DNA of 64,000 nt from Chryseobacterium rhizoplanae (GTDB lineage Bacteria; Bacteroidota; Bacteroidia; Flavobacteriales; Weeksellaceae): contig NZ_FXTC01000011.1 in NCBI RefSeq assembly GCF_900182655.1, positions 98,393 to 162,392 of the forward strand, read 5' to 3'. Position numbers and translations under genes: made by a program. The notes beneath the pieces were generated by a model. It saw only the letters and a program-made list of their open reading frames with translations, was not told the origin of the DNA and ran no database searches. Positions 17,448 through 26,466 of this stretch are shown piece after piece. Within the stretch, counting starts at the first letter, position 1; each line of letters starts with the position of its first letter.

Positions 17448-18068
17448 ATGAAATTGTTTGCCATGAAATATCTAAAAAGATTTTTACTTTTTATAATTAC
17501 ATTACTTATTCTATTACTTCTCTATTTGGAATTTGGAGGCATCTATATTTTAAATACTGATAATAAAAGAGAAATTGTATGGTATATGCGAAGTAGTAAA
17601 AAATTACCAGGAAACTTCGTCAACTTTTATAATACTGTGTATCCAAATTCTACATTGCAAAATTCATGGAATTTTTATATAAAATCCATTACTCACTCGA
17701 ATTTACCTGCAAATGAATGCCCTTGCCGTCAAACTGGTAACAGAATTATGCCCATTCTGGATATTCAAAATAAATCAACATTAGATTATTTTCTTCTTAT
17801 ACGATATATTGAGCAAAATTATAGTCAGGAAGATTGTTTGAATTTTAATTTCAGTAATTTTGACTTCTTAAATAATAATAAAGGTATTGAACAGGTTTCT
17901 CGATCTGTGTTTAATAAACAGGCTGAAGAGTTGCAACCTCTTGAAATGGGAGAAATACTTGCTCTGTACAATAATCCCCGTAAAAGTAATCGCTATAGAA
18001 ATCCTGAATATACAAAGGAAAGAGCAACCTATTTTTATAATTTATATTTAAATAATTTGAAAAAATAA
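17448..18068 (+). CDS. Membrane-anchored fragment related to GT51 peptidoglycan glycosyltransferases
   Basis: 206 residues, more AT-rich than its neighbours. One membrane helix at about 9-28 is followed by an extracytoplasmic domain. The C-terminal stretch FNKQAEELQPLEMGEILALYNNPRKSNRYRNPEYTKERATYF resembles the late motif of the GT51 transglycosylase domain (LxExAxLAxxxxxPxxYNP), but the early motif with the catalytic Glu is not evident. It may be a reduced, non-catalytic relative or a diverged stand-alone enzyme. It ends 2 nt before tsaE. Confidence 0.5.
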   Translation: MKLFAMKYLKRFLLFIITLLILLLLYLEFGGIYILNTDNKREIVWYMRSSKKLPGNFVNFYNTVYPNSTLQNSWNFYIKSITHSNLPANECPCRQTGNRIMPILDIQNKSTLDYFLLIRYIEQNYSQEDCLNFNFSNFDFLNNNKGIEQVSRSVFNKQAEELQPLEMGEILALYNNPRKSNRYRNPEYTKERATYFYNLYLNNLKK

Positions 18069-18070
18069 AG

Positions 18071-18478
18071 ATGAATTATTCCATCAATACAATCGAAGAC
18101 TGGCAGGAAGTTGTTGACAGCATCATTCCGGAATTAAAACATAATATTCTTTTATTAAAGGGAAATCTGGGAGCCGGGAAAACTACTTTCACACAATTTC
18201 TGCTTAAAAATATGGGCAGCAAGGATGAAGTAAATTCTCCTACCTACTCTATTGTCAATGAATACAATACGGAAAAAGGGAAAGTATATCATTTTGACCT
18301 TTACCGCTTAAAAAACATTGAAGAAGTCTATGATATCGGAATTGAAGAATATCTGGACAACTCTTTTTTATGCATTATCGAATGGCCGGAAGTGTATGAA
18401 GAGGAGCTTTATGGTCTCAACTATCACACAATGAGTATTGTGAACACGGGTGAATACAGAGAAGTTTCATTCGATTAA
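18071..18478 (+). CDS. tsaE: tRNA threonylcarbamoyladenosine biosynthesis ATPase
   Basis: ATPase that resets the TsaB-TsaD complex in N6-threonylcarbamoyladenosine synthesis on ANN-decoding tRNAs. Walker A GNLGAGKTT is at 31-39, followed by SPTYSIVNEY, HFDLYRL and IIEWPE, all family-typical; 135 residues is the normal size. It overlaps the transcription unit of the preceding membrane protein and is followed by the alanine dehydrogenase gene. Confidence 0.95.
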   Translation: MNYSINTIEDWQEVVDSIIPELKHNILLLKGNLGAGKTTFTQFLLKNMGSKDEVNSPTYSIVNEYNTEKGKVYHFDLYRLKNIEEVYDIGIEEYLDNSFLCIIEWPEVYEEELYGLNYHTMSIVNTGEYREVSFD

Positions 18479-18486
18479 ATATTATG

Positions 18487-18494
18487 TATCTTTG
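18487..18494 (+). promoter_or_regulatory. -7 promoter element of the alanine dehydrogenase operon
   Basis: TATCTTTG fits TAnnTTTG and would start a transcript about 47 nt before the ATG at 18546. The -33 region is poor (TTTC). Confidence 0.45.
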
Positions 18495-18545
18495 CTCATT
18501 AATTGAGTGTAAATAACAATCTGTAAGACATAATTTAATTTAAGG

Positions 18546-19736
18546 ATGAGTACAAATATTTTTACTCCTTTCACAGAAGAAGAATTGATGCCGAAAGAGG
18601 AAAAATTGGAGGTTATTAAAAAGGGAAAACAGTTCAGTATTGGAATTCCTAAAGAAACCTGTCTCAACGAAAGGAGAACCTGCATCACTCCTGACGCCGT
18701 ACAGGTGTTGGTAGAGCACGGCCATGAGATTATTATAGAATCCGGGTCCGGGGAAGGTTCGTTTTTTACAGATTTACAATATTCCGAATCAGGAGCGAAG
18801 ATCACCAATGATCCTAAGGAAGCTTTCGGACAGGATCTTATTCTGAAGATCAACCCTCCTACTGAAGACGAAATTGAGTATATGAAACCTAATACTTATC
18901 TGGTTTCAGCACTTCAGATCAACCTCAGGGATAAAGAATATTTCTTAAAGCTCGCAGAGAAAAAAATAAATGCCATTGCTTTTGAATTTATCGTTGATGA
19001 ATACAAACAGCTGTCACTGGTAAGATTAATCGGGGAAATTGCAGGAACTGTTTCTATTTTATATGCTTCAGAATTATTGGCCTTATCAAACGGACTAATG
19101 CTTGGAGGTATTACAGGAGTAAGGCCTGCAGAAGTAGTAATTCTTGGAGCCGGAATTGTAGGTGAATTTGCTACAAAAGCAGCAATAGGTTTAGGAGCCA
19201 GTGTGAAAGTTTTCGACAACTCTTTATCAAAGCTGAGAAGACTTCATACGATTGTTGACAGCCGGGTACCGACTTCCATTATTGATCCTAAAGAACTCAG
19301 CAAAAGTTTAAGACGTGCTGATGTGGTGATTGGAGCGCTGCCAAGATTGAACATGACTCCTATCGTCACTGAAGATATGGTGATGAAAATGAAAAAAGGC
19401 AGTGTCATTATCGATATTACCATAGATAACGGTAAAGTTATTGAAACCTCTGAACTCACTACCATGGAAGATCCATATGTCATCAAACACGGTGTCATCC
19501 ACTGCGGACTTCCGAACCTTACTTCAAGAATGCCAAGAACTACCACGAAGGCCATCTCGAATTTCTTCCTTTCCTATATTTTAAATTATGACGAAGAGGG
19601 CGGCTTTGAAAACATGCTGATCCGCAAAAACGAAATGAAGCAGAGCTTATATATGTACAAAGGAAGACATACCAAGAAGATCATCTGCGACCGTTTCGGA
19701 CTTACGTACCACGATATCAATCTTTTAATTTTCTAA
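18546..19736 (+). CDS. ald: Alanine dehydrogenase
   Basis: NAD-dependent oxidative deamination of alanine to pyruvate, or the reverse. 396 residues with the AlaDH/PNT N-terminal domain (GIPKETCLNERRTCITPDAV from 33) and the NAD-binding domain with GAGIVGEFA from 201. The C-terminal part GGFENMLIRKNEMKQSLYMYKGRHTKKIICDRFGLTYHDINLLIF is the extension seen in Bacteroidota members and not in the Bacillus enzyme. Alternative: a close paralogue acting on another amino acid. The stop codon overlaps the next start. Confidence 0.85.
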   Translation: MSTNIFTPFTEEELMPKEEKLEVIKKGKQFSIGIPKETCLNERRTCITPDAVQVLVEHGHEIIIESGSGEGSFFTDLQYSESGAKITNDPKEAFGQDLILKINPPTEDEIEYMKPNTYLVSALQINLRDKEYFLKLAEKKINAIAFEFIVDEYKQLSLVRLIGEIAGTVSILYASELLALSNGLMLGGITGVRPAEVVILGAGIVGEFATKAAIGLGASVKVFDNSLSKLRRLHTIVDSRVPTSIIDPKELSKSLRRADVVIGALPRLNMTPIVTEDMVMKMKKGSVIIDITIDNGKVIETSELTTMEDPYVIKHGVIHCGLPNLTSRMPRTTTKAISNFFLSYILNYDEEGGFENMLIRKNEMKQSLYMYKGRHTKKIICDRFGLTYHDINLLIF

Positions 19737-20107
19737 TGAAGAAACTGAAATTTTATGCAATAGGCTTCGTTCCGGGGCTTTTGATCGTATTTTTTATTTT
19801 AAACAAAAAAGGGGCAAGCTGCAGCGGCTATCTACCGAACAGCCGTGTTATTGCTGAAAGCCTTTCCAAAGAGTTCAAATATTCTGACGAGGCTAAGAGC
19901 GCAATGGCAGCCTATAAGATTGATGAGAAATTTATAAAAGACAGCATCATTACCAACGGGAAAGTAGATTTTGACCGCAGCCATGCACAAAAGAAACCCT
20001 GCCCAAGCTATCTTTTAACCTATCCCGAAAAAAATCCGTCTTACGAGATCACCTATGAAAAATGTGAAGAAACGGTGATGGTAAACAGCCTTAAAAAACT
20101 TAAATAG
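19736..20107 (+). CDS. Small membrane-anchored protein (possibly DUF4258-like)
   Basis: 123 residues with one N-terminal membrane helix (about 5-22, FYAIGFVPGLLIVFFIL) and a small extracytoplasmic domain with three Cys (ASCSGY, KPCPSY, YEKCEE). It overlaps the alanine dehydrogenase stop by one base and precedes the sensor kinase by 15 nt, so it is in that operon. It could be an accessory or sensing partner of the kinase. The domain name is a weak recollection. Confidence 0.55.
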   Translation: MKKLKFYAIGFVPGLLIVFFILNKKGASCSGYLPNSRVIAESLSKEFKYSDEAKSAMAAYKIDEKFIKDSIITNGKVDFDRSHAQKKPCPSYLLTYPEKNPSYEITYEKCEETVMVNSLKKLK

Positions 20108-20122
20108 TTTTAATACCATAGT

Positions 20123-20896
20123 ATGGACGGCAATTACTACATGATTCATGACTATCTGATATTCATCGGAGTTTTTGCCATTTTCCTGTTTCTGACAACC
20201 AGTATTTACCTTTTCAGCCAGCATGAGAAACTGAAAAAGAGAAATAGCAAATTATCGGAAACCAACAAACTTATTGAACAGCGCCTGAATGAAGTCCGTC
20301 TGGAACATATCGGTACAAAGCTGAATCCGCATTTGTTTAAAAATATTCTTAATTCGGTTCAGTCTCATGCCTATCAGACGTATATGTCACTGGATAAGCT
20401 GGCGAATGTGCTGGATTATATTTTATATGAAAGCAATAATAAGTATGTAAGCCCGAAAGAGGAACTCAATTTTGCATTAAGCCTTATTGAAATTAATAAA
20501 ATAAAGATCAATCCTCTTTTCGATTTCAGAATCAAATCAAGGATCAACAAGTCTGATTCTTTGTATGAAGAAAAGGTATTTGCTCCGCTGATCACTGTGG
20601 ATCTTATTGAAAATGCCTTTAAACATACGGATTTCCTGGCTCAGGACTCTTTTATTTCCATTTATATGGAGCTTGAAAACGGTATTTTCACAATGAAGGT
20701 AAGTAATAAAGCTTCATTAAAGAATATTCTGGAAAAGGAAAAAAGCGGTTTCGGAAGCCAGTCTTTTGATCAAAGGCTTAAAATGATCTACAGCACTTAC
20801 TACCAGCTGGAAAGAAGTTCAAAAAACGGAATCTTCACTGCAGAATTAAAAATCAATTTAGGAGAATTCTATGATAAAATGCGTTATTCTGGATGA
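20123..20896 (+). CDS. LytS-type sensor histidine kinase
   Basis: 257 residues: one membrane helix (11-31), a short coiled-coil (33-60), then a His_kinase domain with the phosphoacceptor H70 in KLNPHLFKNILNS and the ATP-binding N-box DLIENAFKHT. This is the minimal LytS/YehU type common in Bacteroidota, with essentially no extracytoplasmic sensor domain, so the signal may come through a membrane partner such as the small protein upstream. The end overlaps the response regulator gene by 26 nt. Confidence 0.9.
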   Translation: MDGNYYMIHDYLIFIGVFAIFLFLTTSIYLFSQHEKLKKRNSKLSETNKLIEQRLNEVRLEHIGTKLNPHLFKNILNSVQSHAYQTYMSLDKLANVLDYILYESNNKYVSPKEELNFALSLIEINKIKINPLFDFRIKSRINKSDSLYEEKVFAPLITVDLIENAFKHTDFLAQDSFISIYMELENGIFTMKVSNKASLKNILEKEKSGFGSQSFDQRLKMIYSTYYQLERSSKNGIFTAELKINLGEFYDKMRYSG

Positions 20897-21581
20897 TGAA
20901 TTATTGGCTATCAGCTATTTAAAACTTCTATGCGAGCAGATCGACAATGTAGAAGTGGTAAAAGCATTCAATGATCCTAAAATCTTTCTGAACGAAATAG
21001 ATAACATCGACTGCAATCTGTGCATTCTGGATATTGAAATGCCCGGAATGACTGGTCTTCAGGTAGCCGAAATTATTTCCGGTTCCAAGAAAATCATCTT
21101 TACAACGGCTTATAAAGAATATGCAGCCGAAGCTTTTGACCTGAATGTGGTAGATTATGTAAGAAAACCCATCAAAAAAGAAAGACTGATCCAGGCTTTC
21201 GAAAAAGCTAAAGAACTGGTGGAAGACAGCCGTAAAAAAGCTTTTATTGAATGGAATACCAATATCGGCAAAACCGTCATATTTACAGAACAGATTTCTT
21301 ATATTAAAACTTCCGAAATCGACAGCAGGGATAAAGATATCATCCTAAGTGACGGAACCACAATCGTTCTTAAAAACCTGAATTTTAAAAACCTTCTGGA
21401 AATGCTTCCTGCCAAAGATTTTGCCCAGGTTAACAAAAAAGAAATCATTGCGCTTTCTTCCATTAAAGTATTTTCAACCAACGAAATTATTACCACAATT
21501 GCCACTGAAGACCATACTTTTCTGAAACTTCAGATCGGTGATGCCTACAAAAGTTCCCTGATGGAGCTATTCGGGAAATAA
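20871..21581 (+). CDS. LytTR-family response regulator
   Basis: Partner of the kinase. 236 residues: receiver domain (1-120) with acidic pocket D8/D9, phosphoacceptor D54 in LCILDIEMPGM and K in VVDYVRKPIKKERL; then a LytTR DNA-binding domain (about 135-236) with FVQVNKKEIIAL-like signature (DFAQVNKKEIIALSSIKVF). The targets are not evident; autoregulation of the 18546-21581 operon is possible. Confidence 0.93.
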   Translation: MIKCVILDDELLAISYLKLLCEQIDNVEVVKAFNDPKIFLNEIDNIDCNLCILDIEMPGMTGLQVAEIISGSKKIIFTTAYKEYAAEAFDLNVVDYVRKPIKKERLIQAFEKAKELVEDSRKKAFIEWNTNIGKTVIFTEQISYIKTSEIDSRDKDIILSDGTTIVLKNLNFKNLLEMLPAKDFAQVNKKEIIALSSIKVFSTNEIITTIATEDHTFLKLQIGDAYKSSLMELFGK

Positions 21582-21662
21582 GTCCTTTTTCAAATCTTCA
21601 GGGTTTCGTTACAGAATTTCTACGCTTTATTACAACCCCTCTTTTTCAACATACAATCCATT

Positions 21663-21670
21663 TATTTTTG
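21663..21670 (+). promoter_or_regulatory. -7 promoter element before the secreted protein at 21693
   Basis: TATTTTTG matches TAnnTTTG 22 nt upstream of the ATG. The -33 region has no TTG. Confidence 0.4.
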
Positions 21671-21692
21671 CACAGAATTAATTGATTGTATA

Positions 21693-22082
21693 ATGAAAAA
21701 CTGTTTCTATGCTGCAGGACTTCTCATATCCGGCTTGTGTTTTTCCCAGGAGACACCTTCAAAAATGAAAGTATCTTTTTTTGACGGAATAGCAGTGGCC
21801 GGATATGTAGATCATGGTGCTTTTATTAACTTTACCGGACCCAATGTAAGTATTACCCACCACAATGTAAAATTCGTATTGGGAATGCTTCCTTCACTGA
21901 GAATTAAAGAAGACCGTTCATCGGGAACAAAAAACAGTCCTATTATGCCCACATTGGGTGCTGGTCTTACCATGATTTATAAAAAGGTTGCCCTTCAGAT
22001 TCCGGCTTACTATAATACCAAAACGGCTGATCAGAATGGCAACTGGAGAATAGGAATCGGGCTCGGTTATTCTTTCAGATAG
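21693..22082 (+). CDS. Small secreted outer-membrane-like protein
   Basis: 129 residues with a Sec signal (CFYAAGLLISGLCFSQ, cleavage after about 18). The mature part alternates polar and hydrophobic residues and ends in the aromatic GLGYSFR, as outer-membrane beta strands do. It looks like a very small barrel or half-barrel. Length is below the usual eight-strand barrel. No function can be assigned. Confidence 0.65.
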   Translation: MKNCFYAAGLLISGLCFSQETPSKMKVSFFDGIAVAGYVDHGAFINFTGPNVSITHHNVKFVLGMLPSLRIKEDRSSGTKNSPIMPTLGAGLTMIYKKVALQIPAYYNTKTADQNGNWRIGIGLGYSFR

Positions 22083-22178
22083 ATTTTATTACATTTTTTA
22101 GAACATTCATTACATTTTAAAAAAAAGAATATTTAACATAACTATATTCTTATCAAATTTGCATAAAATATTGGAATC

Positions 22179-24458
22179 ATGAATTTGGGGAAATACAAAA
22201 ATTTAATTTTCTACATTACTACCATCGCTGTTTTTTCGTGTCTGATGTATTATTTCATTATTGAAGGACAGACTTTGGAAGTAAAAGAAAATATCGTTGC
22301 TAAAACCAGCAGTGGTTCTACCTGGGAAAATTTCCTGGAATCTTTTAAAACCAATCTTCATCATCCGCTTGCATTATTATTGGTGCAAATCGTCACTATC
22401 ATTATGACTGCAAGGCTTTTCGGATGGATTTGCATGAAAATAAAACAGCCCACGGTAATTGGAGAAATGATTGCAGGTATTGTGCTGGGGCCATCACTTG
22501 TGGGAATGTACTTCCCTGAGTTTTCGGCATTTCTTTTCCCAAAAGAATCATTAGGCAACCTTCAGTTTCTGAGTCAGATAGGTCTTATCCTTTTCATGTA
22601 CATTGTTGGAATGGAACTGGATCTGAGTGTATTAAGAAAAAAAGCTCATGATGCTGTAGTCATCAGCCATGCGAGTATTATTATTCCTTTTGCTTTGGGA
22701 ATAGGACTTTCTTATTTTGTTTACCAGGAATTTGCACCTGAAGGTATCCAGTTTACTTCTTTTGCCTTATTCATAGCTATTTCTATGAGTATTACAGCCT
22801 TTCCGGTACTGGCAAGAATTGTACAGGAGAGAAATCTCCAGAAAACCAAACTGGGAACTATTGTTATTACCTGTGCGGCTGCAGATGATATTACGGCATG
22901 GTGCATTCTTGCTGCAGTAATTGCTATTGTAAAGGCAGGTTCTTTTGCAAGCTCCATCTATGTAATTATTATGGCCATTGCTTATGTATTTTTAATAATA
23001 AAAATTGTCAGACCATTCCTGAAAAGAATCGGGGACCTTCAGGCAGGGAAAAATACAATCAGTAAACCAATGGTCGCTATTTTCTTTTTGACTCTTATTT
23101 TATCTGCATATGCCACTGAAGTAATTGGTATTCACGCGTTATTCGGCGCGTTTATGGCAGGAGCTATTATGCCTGAGAATACAAAATTCCGTACTCTTTT
23201 TATTGATAAAGTAGAAGATGTGGCTTTGGTGCTTCTCCTTCCGTTGTTCTTCGTATTTACAGGACTTCGTACCCAAATCGGACTTCTGAATGACAGCCAC
23301 CTATGGATGACGGCAGGATTTATTATTCTGACCGCTGTTCTTGGAAAGTTTGCAGGGAGTGCACTCACGGCCAGATTTGTAGGCATTAACTGGAAAGAAA
23401 GCTTAACGATCGGAGCTCTGATGAACACGAGAGGTCTTATGGAACTTATCGTACTGAACATCGGATATGACCTTGGAGTTTTGAGCCCTGAAATTTTCGC
23501 AATGCTAGTCATCATGGCCCTTTTCACCACTTTTATGACCGGGCCAGCCTTAGACTTTATTAATTTCATTTTTAAATCTAAAAAAAATCAGGACGAGCCC
23601 ATTCATGAAAATGATTCCAAGTATCGTGTTCTCCTCTCTTTTGATAAACCGGAATCAGGAAGCACTCTCTTAAAACTAGCTCACAATTTTACCCATAAGA
23701 TGAATGGCAATAAAAGTATCACTGCTATGAATATTGCCCCGGTAGATGAAATGCATGCCTACGATATCAATGAGTATGAGGATTCGCAATTCCAAAACGT
23801 CATTGAAACCTCTCACGATCTTAATCTGGAAGTAACTACCCTCTTCAAAGCCTCTACCGATATTGAAAGTGATCTTACCAGCATTACCAATAAAGGACAT
23901 TATGACCTTCTGCTGATCATGCTTGGAAAATCCATGTATGAAGGAAGTTTATTAGGACGATTACTGGGTTTTACAACCAAAATCATCAATCCTGAAAAAC
24001 TTCTGAATACAGTGAAAGGTAAAGGAAATATATTCAACAATTCTCCTTTTGACGATTTCACCCTTCAGATCCTGGACAAAACCAATATTCCTGTGGGAAT
24101 TTTGGTGGAAAAAGATTTTAAAGCAGCGGATAAAGTATTTGTGCCCATCTTTAATCTGAGTGATTTTTATCTTCTTGAATACGCGAAAAGACTGATCAAT
24201 AACAACAATTCTCAGATTATCATTCTGGATGCTGCAGGACAGATCCGAAACAATATTGAAGTAAAGGAACTTATCAGAAGTATTGAACAGGTAGCCCCTA
24301 ATCATATTACGCTATACAATGAGAAAAAGATTGAGAAAGAATTTCTGAACGCTCAGGATCTTATGCTGATCAGCAGTAAAAGCTGGAAAAATCTGATTGA
24401 TACAAAAAGTCTTTGGCTTTCTGATATCCCTTCTACATTAATAATTTCAAACCCATAG
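22179..24458 (+). CDS. Kef/CPA2-type cation:proton antiporter
   Basis: 759 residues: a leading membrane helix (about 8-28), a 12-helix Na_H_exchanger domain (about 60-455) with the paired acid motif D236-D237 in TCAAADDITAWC, then a cytoplasmic C-terminal region (about 470-759) resembling two universal-stress-protein folds in tandem, not RCK/TrkA-N. This matches Bacteroidota K+ or Na+/H+ antiporters of the CHX-like type. It acts in the inner membrane in pH or ion homeostasis; the ion is not readable from the sequence. Confidence 0.9.
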   Translation: MNLGKYKNLIFYITTIAVFSCLMYYFIIEGQTLEVKENIVAKTSSGSTWENFLESFKTNLHHPLALLLVQIVTIIMTARLFGWICMKIKQPTVIGEMIAGIVLGPSLVGMYFPEFSAFLFPKESLGNLQFLSQIGLILFMYIVGMELDLSVLRKKAHDAVVISHASIIIPFALGIGLSYFVYQEFAPEGIQFTSFALFIAISMSITAFPVLARIVQERNLQKTKLGTIVITCAAADDITAWCILAAVIAIVKAGSFASSIYVIIMAIAYVFLIIKIVRPFLKRIGDLQAGKNTISKPMVAIFFLTLILSAYATEVIGIHALFGAFMAGAIMPENTKFRTLFIDKVEDVALVLLLPLFFVFTGLRTQIGLLNDSHLWMTAGFIILTAVLGKFAGSALTARFVGINWKESLTIGALMNTRGLMELIVLNIGYDLGVLSPEIFAMLVIMALFTTFMTGPALDFINFIFKSKKNQDEPIHENDSKYRVLLSFDKPESGSTLLKLAHNFTHKMNGNKSITAMNIAPVDEMHAYDINEYEDSQFQNVIETSHDLNLEVTTLFKASTDIESDLTSITNKGHYDLLLIMLGKSMYEGSLLGRLLGFTTKIINPEKLLNTVKGKGNIFNNSPFDDFTLQILDKTNIPVGILVEKDFKAADKVFVPIFNLSDFYLLEYAKRLINNNNSQIIILDAAGQIRNNIEVKELIRSIEQVAPNHITLYNEKKIEKEFLNAQDLMLISSKSWKNLIDTKSLWLSDIPSTLIISNP

Positions 24459-24562
24459 CCAAAATAACACACCGATATTTCTATTTCTACCAGAAGCTGT
24501 AAATATTATTCGTTGTCTGTAAAGAAAAAACGGGTATATTTATAGCTTCAATTTTTTGGGAC

Positions 24563-25060
24563 ATGCTGATTAACAGTGAAAATGGAGTTATAGAGCTGAA
24601 AACCTTCAATACACGGCTTTATCGGGGAATGAGTCCTGATCAGCTGAAGCAGACTGATTTTTATAAAGAACAATATCATAATATGTGGGATGTAAAAACC
24701 GGGTATTTTTGGTATTATTTTAAGCATATAGAAGTACTGGGGTACCAGTTATCTTTCAGCTTATGCTTTTTTGAAGATCAGCTGGAAATCATCCATATGA
24801 ACACATGGGAAAATGGTGATGCCAAAGACTGGAATGAATGGACCGAGGAAAAAGAAATGAACGTTTTTCACAGAAACAATACTTTTCTTATCCAAATCCT
24901 GGAAATGCTTCCAACCCAAAAAAAGAAAAAACCTTACCCAAGCTGCACCTTCAAATTTCCCTGGGGAGATGTGTGGTCGGTCTACGACCCGAGAAGCGCC
25001 GCCAGCCTGATGGGAATCAATTTTAATGAAGAGGAAAAACAAATAAAAAATAACTTATAA
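24563..25060 (+). CDS. Hypothetical protein
   Basis: 165 residues, soluble, rich in aromatics (GYFWYYFKHIEVLGYQLSFSLCFF, PWGDVWSVYDPRSAAS). I do not recognise the family. The compact single-domain shape with many Trp/Tyr is like small immunity-type proteins, but there is no toxin gene next to it. It lies 21 nt before the zinc-ribbon gene and may be cotranscribed. Confidence 0.6.
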   Translation: MLINSENGVIELKTFNTRLYRGMSPDQLKQTDFYKEQYHNMWDVKTGYFWYYFKHIEVLGYQLSFSLCFFEDQLEIIHMNTWENGDAKDWNEWTEEKEMNVFHRNNTFLIQILEMLPTQKKKKPYPSCTFKFPWGDVWSVYDPRSAASLMGINFNEEEKQIKNNL

Positions 25061-25080
25061 CCAAAGAATAAGATTTTACT

Positions 25081-25620
25081 ATGTGCCGATATGCCATGAT
25101 GGTTTACAAAGGACATTATGCCTGTTTTAACTGCCAGAAAACATTCAAACGCCGCCACCTGAAAGACGTGGATAGGGATGCTCAGACTTCGGTGGAAGCC
25201 AAGTGCCCCGAATGTGGAAACCTGATGGCCAATATGGGACTTGATTTTAAATCCCCTCCGAAAAATGACGACAAACAATGGGCGCACATCCGTGATTTGT
25301 ATACGGTAGGAATCACTTTTCATTCATGTGGATGCTCTGGTCCCGGATATATTCCGCAGGACAGAAAAGCCATTATTGATTATCTGGAAAAAGTTCGTTC
25401 AGAGTATATGAAATCCCTCGTATTCTGGAGATACCGGATAGAACCTGAAAATAAAAAGGAACGGGAACTGGATTATCAAAAGAACAGCTCACATCTATGG
25501 GCTGTAAGCCGTAATGCTTTCAAAGAAACAGTGACCAATCAGGAAGGAATCAACTATTGGCTCAAGAGAATCAATGAGGTGGAAGAAAGACTGAATATTA
25601 TTAAAGCAAATAAGCCATAA
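25081..25620 (+). CDS. Zinc-ribbon hypothetical protein
   Basis: 179 residues. A four-cysteine zinc ribbon is formed by C15/C18 (YACFNCQ) and C42/C45 (KCPECG), followed by HSCGCSGPGYIP at about 82 and a helical C-terminus. Such proteins occur in many Bacteroidota without known function; nucleic-acid binding is plausible but unproven. It is downstream of the hypothetical gene at 24563 and convergent with the gene at 25628. Confidence 0.65.
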   Translation: MCRYAMMVYKGHYACFNCQKTFKRRHLKDVDRDAQTSVEAKCPECGNLMANMGLDFKSPPKNDDKQWAHIRDLYTVGITFHSCGCSGPGYIPQDRKAIIDYLEKVRSEYMKSLVFWRYRIEPENKKERELDYQKNSSHLWAVSRNAFKETVTNQEGINYWLKRINEVEERLNIIKANKP

Positions 25621-25627
25621 CAATCAT

Positions 25628-26275
25628 TTAATCTGCTAATTTCAGAAGTCTTTTAAAGTCTTCTTTGATATTTTTCTCCTGCTCATCGGGATAATCCGCA
25701 CTGATATTATACCCGCGTCCCGTAGTAGCATTGATTAAAATAATATTTCCGTTTTCAAAATAATTCCGGGTCATTGTAATTTCTGATTTTTTCAAATCAA
25801 ATGCTTCTGTATCATTATTTTCTGTCATTGCTTTAGCATCATAGAAAAGCGGTCGGTTATACCTATACTCTTTCTCGAAAACAAACGATAGCTGTCCGTT
25901 AAGAAGATAATATTCTATCAGCTTCTGCCCCATTTCACCATAATGCCTGGCAATAACTTTTTCCAGGCCTTTATCCGTATAATAAAATGTAGCCTCCCCG
26001 CCTTCTGCAGATTCGCCTTCAATATCCTTCTTTTTGACAGAGGTCCATTTTGTTATAGAATTAATCCTTTTAAAATTGGCCTGAATAGGTTTCAGCTGTT
26101 TTTTTAAGCCCTTGCTATTTGTTGTATCATTTTCATTGAATGTTTCGCTGATCCTTACAGTATCCTTTGCTTTCGTAGTGAAAAAAACAGACGCTTGATC
26201 ACCTGACTTCTGAGCATACACAGAGCCTAAACTGATCAATATTATGAAAACTCCGTATAAGAATCTATTCTTCAT
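25628..26275 (-). CDS. Secreted hypothetical protein
   Basis: 215 residues with a clear signal peptide (FLYGVFIILISLGSVYA, cleavage after 21). The mature part is charged and has EYYLLNGQLSFVFEKEYRYNRP and NYFENGNIILI, typical of periplasmic Bacteroidota proteins of unknown role. Seven nt separate its stop from the convergent zinc-ribbon gene. Confidence 0.65.
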   Translation of the reverse strand: MKNRFLYGVFIILISLGSVYAQKSGDQASVFFTTKAKDTVRISETFNENDTTNSKGLKKQLKPIQANFKRINSITKWTSVKKKDIEGESAEGGEATFYYTDKGLEKVIARHYGEMGQKLIEYYLLNGQLSFVFEKEYRYNRPLFYDAKAMTENNDTEAFDLKKSEITMTRNYFENGNIILINATTGRGYNISADYPDEQEKNIKEDFKRLLKLAD

Positions 26276-26310
26276 ATTTGCTTTTTATGGCTTTAAAATT
26301 AATAATTCCA

Positions 26311-26355
26311 CTGGAAGGGAGGCGAAAACTCAAAGAATTTTGACGGGGCGGTTTT
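26311..26355. repeat. Dispersed palindromic repeat, copy B
   Basis: Inverse orientation of copy A: CTGGAAGGGAGGCGAAAAC, then TCAAAGAATTTTGACGGGGCGG. It lies in the space before the antibacterial cargo operon. Confidence 0.75.
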
Positions 26356-26374
26356 CTTCACACCATCAATTTCA

Positions 26375-26392
26375 TGTCGTAATTCTACGACA
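26375..26392. promoter_or_regulatory. Palindrome before the cargo operon, possible operator
   Basis: TGTCGTA (26375-26381), four bases, TACGACA (26386-26392): perfect 7-bp arms, no U-run, 75 nt before the ATG at 26467. Could bind a dimeric regulator or be part of the adjoining repeat. Confidence 0.35.
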
Positions 26393-26466
26393 ATTTTTAA
26401 AATTTAACCCTAAAAATTAATTTCAAATAGAGTTTTTTAATAGTTTTATCCTATAATTCACATTGG

